The position numbers and the translations under genes were made by a program. A model generated the notes under the pieces. It was not told where the DNA came from, did no database searches, and saw only the letters and a program-made list of their open reading frames with translations. This document shows positions 10,836-20,241 of a stretch of 64,000 nt of DNA, piece after piece. Where the stretch lies: NCBI GenBank assembly GCA_030710605.1, contig CP092870.1:56629532-56693531 (forward strand). Direction: 5' to 3'. Each line of letters begins with the position of its first letter. Position 1 is the stretch's first letter. The stretch is from Cordylochernes scorpioides. Its lineage: Eukaryota > Arthropoda > Arachnida > Pseudoscorpiones > Chernetidae.

Positions 10836-11640
10836 ATTCGGGATTATCACTGGATTCTTGGCCTAATCTGAAACCCGAAGCAAATAATACACTTGATTAA
10901 GTTCTTACGACGCGTCACTGCCTCAATTTTTTTAACTCGACGAAACCTTTTGACATTGCTCACGTAGTAAGAAGTTTAAATAGAAAATAGAACGGTTCTA
11001 ATTCAACGATATTGATCAGCTGAAAAGGCCTAGTATATTTGGAATCAGTCCACACTCTGCCACATCAAAAATAAAGTACTAACCAGGCTTAGGAAATGGC
11101 AAGGATTCCTAGCAATCGTTGCTAGGCCCTCATCCACTCCCGCCCTTACCTTATTTAACACTTTTGAAAAACAAATATATATTTTTTGTTCTGAATAACA
11201 ATATTTGTTGAATGTCCTTCGATCTATTATAAAATTTTGTTTAAGCAGCTCAAGTAGAAAATATAATTATATATAATCAAATTTGGGGCTGAATAATTAT
11301 AAATACTTTGATTTTACTTCTTAAAATACTGGAATGATAGAAAAAAAAATTGAAAGATGGATAGCAAGAATCATTAGTAGTAAACTCACACAGCGGTTTC
11401 AACATTTTAATCTCAGGACCTCTCTACTATTGTGTACTAAATTTATTATAAGCCTTCCATTTTATATAAGAAACAGTTAATGGGTACTGTCTAAAAATAT
11501 GCCGTTGAACATTGTGTTGTCTGAAAAGATTACAAGAATAATCTCCTTCAAATTAATATGGTTTTATTGAGCAGAAGTTCAAGGTACAAATAAAAACAGA
11601 GATACACAAACTTACAGGCTGCCATGAGAGATCACGAGTG
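10836..11640. other. No gene recognised
   Basis: AT-rich. No convincing coding region or repeat family could be read. Confidence 0.4.
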
Positions 11641-11689
11641 ACAGGTGGGTTGTTGTCGATAGAAGGGAAAATTATATACTAACATCATC

Positions 11690-13008
11690 AAGTGTTGATA
11701 GAAGAAGATAATTCTAGGACGGTGACGCCAAGTGTTGATAGCAGAAGAAAGTTCTAGAGCGCTGACGCCAGGTTTAGATAACAGAAGAGAATTCTAGAAA
11801 GCTGACATCAGGTGATGATGGCAGAAGTAAATTCATGAATGCTAACACCAGGTGATGATAGTAAAAGAAAATTGTAAAATGCTGACATCGGGTGATGATT
11901 GCAGAAGTAAATTCATGAATGCTGACACCAGGTGATGATAGTAAAAGAAAATTGTAAAATGCTGACACCGGGTGATGATTGCAGAAGAAATTTCTAAAAT
12001 GATGACGCCAGGTGAAGATAGCAGAAGAAAATTGTGAAATACTGACACCGGGTGATGATTTCAGAAGAAAATTCATGAATGCCGACACCATGTGATGATA
12101 GTAAAAGAAAATTGTAAATTGCTGACACCGGGTGATGATTGCGGAAGAAAATTCTAAAATGATGACGCCAGGTGAATATAGCAGAAGAAAATTGTAAAAT
12201 GCTGACACCGGGTGATGATTGCAGAAGAAAATTCTAAAATGATGACGCCAGGTGAAGATAGCAGAAGAAAATTCTAAAATGGTGACACCAGGTGATGATT
12301 AAAGAAGAAAATTCTAAAATGATGACGCCAGGTGAAGATAGCAGAAGAAAATTTTAAAATGATGACGTCAGGTGATGATGGCAGAAGAAAGTTTTAGACT
12401 GCTGACGCCAGGTGATAATAACACAAGAAAATTCTAGAATTCTAACGACAGGTATTGATAACAGAAGAAAGTTCTAGAAATCTGACGCCAGGTGATGATA
12501 ACAGAAGAAAGTTCTATAATGCTGACACCAGGTGATGATAACAGAAGAAAATTCTTAAATGCTAACGCCAGGTGTTATAAAAGAAGAAAATTCTAGAATG
12601 CTGACGCCAGGTGATGATAGCAGAAGAAAATTCTAAAATGCTAACGTCAGGTGTTGATAAAAAAAGAAAATTCTAGAATGTTGACGCCAGGTGATGATAA
12701 CAGAAGAAAATTCTAGAATGCTGACGCCAGGTGTTGATAACAAAAAAAAAATTCTAGAATGCTGACACCAGGTGATGATAACAGAAGAAAATTCTAGAAT
12801 GCTGACGCTAGGTGATGATAGCAGAAGAAAATTATAGAATGATGAAGCCAGGTGATGATAGCAGAAGAAAATTATAGAATGATGAAGCCAGGTGATGATA
12901 GCAGAAGAAAATTATAGAATGATGAAGCCAGGTGATGATAGCAGAAGATAATTATAGAATGATGAAGCCAGGTGATAATAGCAGAAGAAAATTCTAGAAT
13001 GATAGCGC
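11690..13008 (+). repeat. 40-bp tandem satellite
   Basis: About 33 diverged copies of a 40-bp unit built on gctgacgccaggtgatgata and gcagaagaaaattctagaat. Variants form a higher-order pattern of roughly 80-120 bp in the left half (atgaatgctgacacc alternating with aaaatgatgacgcc). The last five units are near identical (attatagaatgatgaagcca), suggesting recent local expansion. The long minus-strand open frames over it are a by-product of the repeat. Confidence 0.95.
12426..13000 (+). promoter_or_regulatory. Cluster of perfect heat-shock-element trimers inside the satellite
   Basis: AGAAAATTCTAGAAT (or the AGAAAGTTCTAGAAA variant) equals three alternating nGAAn/nTTCn/nGAAn pentamers. It occurs at 12426-12440, 12466-12480, 12585-12599, 12665-12679, 12705-12719, 12786-12800 and 12986-13000. 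Many other units keep two of the three pentamers. Binding by HSF is an inference from the consensus only. Confidence 0.5.
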
Positions 13009-13440
13009 CCTATGGATGCCTGTTCATCTTCCCTAATCCTGGTTTTTATCCGAGTGAATTTTTCCTCAGTGTGTATGTATGAAATAAATTCCTTTTCAAG
13101 TTAAATATTATTCGCTATAATTATATTTATATCCTGCTTTTCTCAGGTTCTCCTATAGTGAATGTTTGCCCTAAAATGAGGCTTTAACAAACAATATTCA
13201 TATTATGTGTATATTTAACTTTATATATTTAACTAGCCTAGTGATCCGTACAATGCCCCAGGTTTACCTGAAAGGCTCGCAGAGATATTAAGAGTATAGA
13301 TTGTGGCTTAAAAAACGCAAATAATGATATCTGATTTTATAGAAGTAGCATTTCAAGTATAAGACTGTGTAAAGATATTTTCTAAGTAAAGTATATATAT
13401 TCGGGGCATATCTTATATATATCAAATAGAGAATGGGATC
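13009..13440. other. No gene recognised; possible decayed Helitron end
   Basis: Near 13213 ctagcctagtgatccgtac followed by a weak ccaggtttacctg hairpin resembles a degraded minus-strand Helitron 3' end. The rest is AT-rich and featureless. Confidence 0.3.
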
Positions 13441-15511
13441 ATGTTATCCACAACAAGAACCCAAGGATGCTACTCTAATATCAGAATTTTAACTAAAACC
13501 ATTAAAGATTTAATATGTTTATTATCATTATCTGATTTTGGATCAAGTTTAGATGATTTAATCATAAAGATCAACTTAAGAATATCTCATTTAAAAGCTA
13601 CAATAGAAAAGAAGCATAACAAAAAGCTGCAATATTGGGCTAAAAATACCACGTACCATCATTGATAAGAGTTAGAACTATTCAACAGTTATCAACCTAT
13701 CCCAATCAAACCTCACCACAGATGAAATAAATATACTATCAAATGGTTTAAAATATAGAATAATAGGAAAAACAGACCCTATAAAAATTATAAGTGGAGT
13801 AGAAATAGCCATAACAAAACTAAAGAATCAAGACAAGAGTGAAATTAGACATAAGATAACTAGTATTCTGAAAACGCCAAGTAACCCACCTCTACATAAC
13901 CCACACGAAAGAAGAATTATCCAAAACCTCGAAAACAGAAATGACTTAATATTTACACAGGCAGATAAAGGTGGAATGACAGTAATCATGGACCGAACAG
14001 ACTATTGCAAGAAAATGGATGAAATTTTAAAAGATCAAACCACATTTGAACCCATCAATGAAACAGATGAGAAAAATTTATATATATATTTTTAAAAAGA
14101 ATTGAACAGTCTATCAAAAAGCAAGCGAGAGAGAGAGAGATGAATTCAAAAGATGAATATACTTTATTTCTATCGAATATGGAAAATAATAGTTATATCT
14201 ACGACAAACCAAAGGTACAGAAAGAAAACTTCCCTCTTAGACCAATAATAGCATTCCATCATTCACTTTTAGCTTCAATAGCCAAATTTTTAACAGCTTT
14301 TCTACAGCCCATAATCAATAGTAAGTCTTTTCCATTGTCAATTTCCAAAATACCGAAATTTATAAATGACATACTTAACCTTAAAATTCACAATAACTAC
14401 GTACTAGTTTCGTTTGATGTAGAAGCACTTTATCCCAGTCTCCCCCATGAATTAATTATAAATAATACTAGAACCTCTTTTTAATTGAAAATAACATAGA
14501 TACCTCACAAGCATTGAAAAAATAATTGACTTAATATCGTTATGTTTAAAAATAAACTTATTTTAATTTAATTCAAAAACATATAAACAGGTTAAAGGCT
14601 CCCCTATGGGAAGCCCGCTATCCTCCCCCATAGCTGAAATAGTTATGCGTGCTATAGACACGTGGATTACATCTCTATACCTGAAGACATTATTATATAT
14701 AGAATATATATAGACGATATTTTTTTGCATATAAACAGACAGCCAACTTTCCCATATCCTAGCCTCTTTGAATAGTTACCATACAAATATTATTTTACAG
14801 TAGAAAAAGAGAATAATGGTATCCTCCCCTTCATAGATATTGAAATCATGAGGATAGAAAATAAATTAAATATAGGTGTATATTGTAAGCCATCCTTTAT
14901 ACCAAACTACATTAAATATTCTTCATTCTGTCCTCTTAGCCATAAGATCAACACTATAAAACATTATCTAAAATAGTATTCACACATTGTTCTTCACCTG
15001 AATTAAAAACAGAAGAAACACAAAATATTATTAAAAACCTATTATCATCAGGTTACCCAAAATCCTTCATCCTACGACATTTTTATCAGACTGCAGAAAA
15101 CACCAAATCAATAACTCAAAAAGCAGAAATTTATAGAGCATTATGCATCATCCCATATTCCCTTCAATCAGTATCCATAGCTAGAACACTTAGAAATTAT
15201 GATATCAAAACTATGTACAACAATTATCCAAATTTAGGCAATATGATTAGAAACCCATTAACAAAGAACCAACCCAACATTCCATTCAATAGAAAAGAAA
15301 CAATATACTCCATATCATGTAATAACTGTAGTTCTAAATATGTAGGGGAGACTGTGAGAAAAGTTCATAATAGAATAGCCGAACATAATAGGAATATTAT
15401 TAATAGAGAGAGAGAGAGTGACCCAAGATCTTTAATAGTTCAACACATAAAAGAAACAGGCCACACATTTAACTTATCCCAACCCATAGTGCATTATGAC
15501 AATATCCATAG
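13441..15511 (+). mobile_element. Penelope-like retroelement, broken
   Basis: The frames read in order. 13441-13665 is the N-terminal part. About 13690-14100 includes HNPHERRIIQNLENRNDL and ADKGGMTVIMDRTDYCKKM, typical of Penelope-like elements. 14140-14484 is RT (PKVQKENFPLRPII, LVSFDVEALYPSLP). Near 14600 is GSPMGSPLSSPIAEIVM. The catalytic YIDDIF lies near 14705-14725. 15213-15515 carries the GIY-YIG endonuclease (TIYSISCNNCSSKYVGET...RIAEHN). At least four frameshifts or stops interrupt it, and GA microsatellites lie inside the coding region near 14129 and 15405. It stops abruptly at 15511 against the FHQDI-family copy A. Confidence 0.85.
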
Positions 15512-15512
15512 T

Positions 15513-16755
15513 TGATTTTCGCATCACTTATGCTAGAACATTTTTGTTTTAGGTAGGCAAATCCACTGGCATTTCGATCCATTGCCTTGACAAAGTTCTT
15601 CATTAATCCCAATTTAATATGTAATGGTGGCAAGTGAATATTTTCTGAATCGATCAGGGGAGGATTTACAATAATTTTATGTCCTGGAGTAAAGACTTCA
15701 CTGTTTAGCCAGATTTTTTTTAATGTAATGCCTTTCCCTATCTCTGCTATCCCGCTAACACAGTAAACAACAAAATGTTGTATATCCAAGCTGTACTACA
15801 CGCAAGAGAGAAATGAATTTTAAATCGCTGCATATTTTCCATCTGTATCTTTCATATTCTATCTTTTTCAAAAGCAGTTTCATGTTTTCGTAAGTCTCTT
15901 TCATGTTGGATGCATGTGCTATTGGCACAGATGGGAGCATTTTTCCGTTGTGAAGGAGAACAGCTTTCAAACTAATTTTTGAAGAATCAACAAATAAACG
16001 CCACTCTTCTGTATCATAGTCATGACCAAGGGCATCCATTAGACTAACAGCATCATTGCAATATAATAAATCATTCTCTTTGGAAAATGAGTCTTGAAAT
16101 TCATCTTGACGCTTGTTAAAAAAGCATACTTTTGTCCCTTTATGCAGCAGATTCCAGCCTTTTAACCTAGAGCCTAAAAGTTCACTCTGTTTTTTGGATA
16201 AATCTAAGTCACAAACGAGGTCGTTCAAATCTCCTTGGGTTAAAAAATAAGGTTCAGATGAAGCGCCTGCTTCATAATTTGTGCCATCCAACTGTTGTTC
16301 TTGTCTATCTGAATTATCGTCACTAAATATTACATTTTCAGGAGGCTGTGGCACAGGTAAAATATAACTATGAGGAACCGGTCTCATAGCAGAAGGCAAA
16401 TCTGGATATTCAACTGTATGTCTTGATTTGGATGTAATACCTGTGGTCTTTGTCAAACAAAAATAACAGTCTGAAGAATGGTCTTAAGGTTCCCTCTATA
16501 TCATTGGAACCGCAAACGGAATATGACGTTCACCTTTTATACCACCCTGAAAGACGTCTAGCACAAATTTCACAACAATGAGGAGGAGCCCAAATCTTAT
16601 CTTGGTCACCGACTCTACAGCCAAAATAAAGTTGATAGCACTTTTTGATGAGTGGTGTAAAGTTTCGCCTTTGAACTTTGAAAGTAAATTCCCCACAAAT
16701 GTAACAGAAAATATCAGCAATATTAATGCAATATTGACACAGTCTAGTGGACACG
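15513..16755 (-). pseudogene. FHQDI-family protein, copy A (N-terminal two-thirds)
   Basis: Read right to left. A Cys-rich N-terminus (LCQYC, FCYICGEFTFK, FGCRVGDQDKIWAPPHCCEIC) at 16754-16530. AVPMI at 16496 with continuation to GITSKSRHTVEYPDLPSAMR at 16456. Then a long middle region to 15755, and LPPLHIKLGLMKNFVKAMDR at 15640-15590, ending in SISDAKI at 15513. Frameshifts at about 16525, 16460 and 15770. The C-terminal third expected from copy B is absent because the Penelope-like element abuts here. The family is common and repeated in arthropod and cnidarian genomes as far as I recall. Its function is unknown to me, and the zinc-finger-like N-terminus and copy number suggest a mobile-element or domesticated-element protein. 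Confidence 0.7.
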
Positions 16756-17029
16756 ATTTATAAAAGCAAATTGATAGAGAAGAATAAACTGATCACTTCA
16801 AATTTAACTGTCACTTCTGATGAAAATCTATTTAACAAATCGTTAGGTTCAATTTAAATATATGTCATAATTTGTATAATTAATACCCAAGAGATATCAT
16901 TTATTTTCGCCATAATTAATATGTTTAAATGTAAATACAAATTCACCCATATATGAATCTGTACAAAAGGTTACATTAGAATCAATTTCAGGTTTTCTCT
17001 GGCAAAAAAAAAAAAACGTTTTTTTTTTG

Positions 17030-17099
17030 TAGAACTGAGTTTTTAGGGTTAACGAAAAATTTTGTAAAGGATTTAAAGAAAGATAGTGATGCTTTAGAC
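17030..17099 (+). pseudogene. FHQDI-family copy C, left part
   Basis: Encodes RVNEKFCKGFKER, aligned with the minus strand of copy B near 26780-26840. It is split from its right part (19939-20241) by the hAT element. Confidence 0.7.
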
Positions 17100-17822
17100 C
17101 AGGCATGTCAAACTCGCGGCCCGCGGGCCTCATGCGGCCCACAACGAATAAATTTGCGGCCCACCAGACAATATATTTTAATAAAAAAATTTTTATATAT
17201 TAAAAAATATATAAAAAATTGTAGCCTAATTTTTAAAAATTGTAATTATACATAATTTATTTATTAATAACGAACCACTGGTCGCCATACATAAGTCGTA
17301 AGTTTTGATAATATTATACCTACATACATAACGTATGTACATCGCCATAAGTGTTGTGTGCCTTAAAGTTTAAAGAAAATATTCTTTCGGAGTACTAGAA
17401 AAAATATTTTTTTAAGTTACGTTCAATAATTTGTGCAGTTATTCTGTGTCTGGTAAGTTAAAAAATATTAATTCTTAAAATATTAATTGAAACGTTTTAT
17501 TATTTTGTGTTAGCGATTACTAATTTTTTTTCAGACCTTTGTATTCAATATGTCTTCATCAAAACCAAGTGGCAGTAAAACTAAACGAAAAATTGCTGAC
17601 AAACATAGGAATTTTCAAGAAAAGTGGGAATTAGAGTATTTTTGCTCTGAAGTAAAAGATAAAATCATCTGTTTGATATGTAATAATGCTATTAGTGTAC
17701 CAAAATTATATAACATTAAACGTCATTATGAACAACATAAATCAAAATATGATACCTACGAAGGTTTAATGAGACAAGAAAAGTTAAAAGAGTTCAAGTT
17801 GGGAATGAAAAAACAACAGTTT

Positions 17823-18210
17823 ATAAAACGAAAATTGCAATTATACCGCGAATGTTTCTTTTAAACGAAAAATCGAAATTTATTTTAAAGAGAAATAGCG
17901 ATTATTTCTAACTTTAAGGATGAAGTATGATAGGATGAATTGTGAAGAGTAATGATAAACGGAAAAATAAAAGTGTCCAGGGATGGGAATCGAACCCACA
18001 GTGTTCCGCTTACCGGGCAGATACCTGGACACCTTATATTTTTCCGTTTATCATTACTCTTAACAATTCATTCTTTCATACTTCATCCCTAAGGTTAGAG
18101 ATAATCGTCATTTCTACTTAAAATAAATTTCGATTTTTCGTTTAAAAGAAACATTCGCGGTATAATTCAAATTTTCGTTTTACAATCATAAGCCGCGTTA
18201 TATTGTATTT
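17823..18210. mobile_element. Foldback MITE, copy 1
   Basis: Arms of about 140 bp are inverted repeats (aaaacgaaaattgcaattat ... complement at the right, both containing taccgcgaatgtttc, tttaaacgaaaaatcgaaat and gatgaagtatga). It lies between two copies of aaacaacagttta (17811-17823 and 18212-18224), a 13-base target-site duplication visible also at protein level (KQQF twice). A second family member is at 56645-56965. Confidence 0.85.
17973..18032 (-). ncRNA. tRNA-like sequence without a D arm, in the MITE loop
   Basis: On the minus strand GTCCAGG pairs with CCTGGAC as a 7-bp acceptor-like stem. TCTGC/GCGGA encloses a 7-base loop CCGGTAA (GGT anticodon, threonine-like). GTGGG/CCCAT encloses TTCGATT, a perfect T-loop and B box. 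The D arm is missing and only two bases separate the acceptor from the anticodon stem. The other MITE copy lacks this module. Probably a decayed tRNA or tRNA-derived insert; function unproven. Confidence 0.45.
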
Positions 18211-19938
18211 TAAACAACAGTTTATGTTTACTAAAGTATCACAAGAGAGTGAAGCGGCGGTGCATGCAAGCTACGTTTTATCGGAGATGATAGCTAAACA
18301 CTCAAAACCTTTTACTGAAGGTGATTTCATCAAGGAATGTTTAATTAAAGCTGCAGAAATTGTTTGTCCTGGAAGTGTGAAGACGTTTCAAGCAATATCT
18401 TTGTCTCGAAATACCGTTGTGGAAAGAGTTACTGATATGGCCAGAAATTTAAATGATCAGATAAAAGAAAAATCATCTTGTTTCGAAGCATTTCCCATTG
18501 CCTGTGATGAGAGTACGGACATTGGGGGCGTAGCTCAGTTAGCTGTTTTTTTTTCGAGCTTGCGACACGGATTTCAACATTTTTGAGGAATTATTGGAAC
18601 TAGTACCGATGCATGGCACTACTACAGGAGAAGATATATTTAATTGCGTTTATGATCTTCTGCAAAATACAATTTACCTCAATCAAAATTGACTTCTGTA
18701 GCAACAGATGGAGCTCCTTCAATGACTGGAAAAACCAACGGTTTCGTAGCATTACTGCGAAAAAACTAAGTGAAATTTCTGATGGTTCCAATATTCATCA
18801 TACGCATTGCATTACACATCAGGAAGTATTATGTACGAAGGTAATAAAGATGGAAAATGTGTTGACACCTATAAAAAAATTCATCAATTTCATAAGATCT
18901 TGAGGTTTAAATCAGCGACAGTTCTCTCTGTTCTTTACTGAATTAGAAAGCGAATATTCAGGTTTATCATACTATACCGAGGTACGTTGGCTATCATGCC
19001 TAAGGTTCTCAAACAATTTTGGGACTTGAAAGAAGAAATATGTCAGTTTTTAATAACCAAGAATCAAGACATCACTTTGTTTTCTGATCAAGTATGGTTG
19101 CAAGAATTTTCCTTCATGGTTGACATAACAAAACACTTGTCGGATTTAAATTTGAAACTGCAAGGAAAGGATCAGATCATTACCAACATGTGTGACCAAG
19201 TTAATGCATTCAAATGTAAGCTAGTTCTTTGGGAAAAGCAGTTGAAAAACGAAGATTTAATGCACTTTCCGACATGCAACATGTACAAATCAAGTTTAGG
19301 TGAAACTGCATCGTATCAAAAATATGCGGAAAAAATTTTAAGTCTTAGAAATGAATTTGAAACAAGGTTTTCTGATTTCAAATCTTTGGAAGGCAAGTTT
19401 ACTTTGTTTTCTCCGATTTTCTCGATAAATATAGAACCGGTACCTCATATGCAAATGGAGGTAATAGATATCCAATGCGATTCAGATTTAAAGGCAAAAT
19501 TCATTGAAGTTGGCGTTTCTGAATTTTACAAATATTTGCCAGCCAGATTTGAAAACACTCGGAAATTAGCATATGAAATTATGTCCATGTTTGGAAGTAC
19601 TTATCGGTGCGAGCAGTTATTCTCACTTATGAAAGGAAATAAGACTCCAATCAGATCGAGAATTATTGACGTTCACCTTGGGTCAGTTTTAAAATTAATC
19701 ACTGCGAACAAGATTTCCCCCGAAGTAGGAAAGATGGTAGCAGAAAAGAGATGCCAAATTCAGGGAGAAAATATTAACTTTACTTTCTTTTTTCTTATTA
19801 GTATTTTTTAAAATAAACCTACATAAATGTTACTATAAAAATGTAATTACTTGTTTTCTTTTTTTGCGGCCCACATAATCTTATTACTTTTTTATTTGAC
19901 CCGTGTTGGGATTTGAGTTTGACATGCTTGCTGTAGAC

Positions 19939-20241
19939 TATTTAATGACTAAATTTCCGAAGATTAGTTGTTCTAAGATAACAGAACGTATTTTCATCTG
20001 ACCTCAAATTCTCAAACTAATAAATAACGAAGAGTTTATTGCAAAATCTAAAGAAGATGAAAATAATGCTTGGCTTGCATTCATAGACGTTGTCAAACAC
20101 CTTTTAGGCAATAATAAGTCACCGAATTATGCGAGAATCGTAAAAATATGAATTCCAAATTCTATAAACTCAGGTACCTAATGAATCTAAAATTTCATTG
20201 TATGGATTCACATTTGAACTTTTTCCCTGAAAATCGCTGCT
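19939..20241 (+). pseudogene. FHQDI-family copy C, right part
   Basis: Reads YLMTKFPKISCSKITERIF, then EEFIAKSKEDENNAWLAFID and VVKHLLGNNKSPNYARIV, continuing with a frame slip into the fragment shared with position 1-105. It matches copy B closely; ggcaataataagtcaccgaa is identical in both. Stops and indels make it dead. It forms the immediate upstream neighbour of ankyrin gene 2. Confidence 0.75.

Larger units (their letters stand above)
17550..19811 (+). pseudogene. hAT transposase (GTF2IRD2/ZBED-like), disrupted
   Basis: 17550-17822 is the N-terminus with a zinc finger (CLICNNAI...IKRHYEQH). It is interrupted at KKQQF by the foldback MITE and resumes at 18211 with KQQFMFTKVSQESEAAVH. 18203-18586 includes ACDESTDIGG with the first catalytic Asp. 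A T-run near 18547 shifts the frame. 18660-18903 includes ATDGAPSMTGKTNG (second Asp), and a CGA-to-TGA-type stop follows IRS at about 18902. 18987-19811 is the C-terminal hAT dimerisation region (YRCEQLFSLMKGNKTPIRSR). Apart from the MITE, one frameshift and one stop, the protein is nearly complete, so the copy is fairly young. Confidence 0.85.
17100..19930 (+). mobile_element. hAT transposon
   Basis: Terminal inverted repeats start CAGGCATGTCAAACTC on the left and CAAGCATGTCAAACTC on the right (reverse complement). The flanking 8-bp target duplication is CTTTAGAC (17092-17099) and CTGTAGAC (19931-19938), one mismatch. Removing the element rejoins FHQDI-family copy C in line with copy B, which confirms the boundaries. 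It carries a transposase gene and an internal foldback MITE. Confidence 0.85.

Noticed and set aside
11774..12208. 144-residue minus-strand open frame over the satellite
   Set aside because: Its repeats follow the DNA repeat, and the same holds in another frame. It has no start context or motif. By-product of the array.
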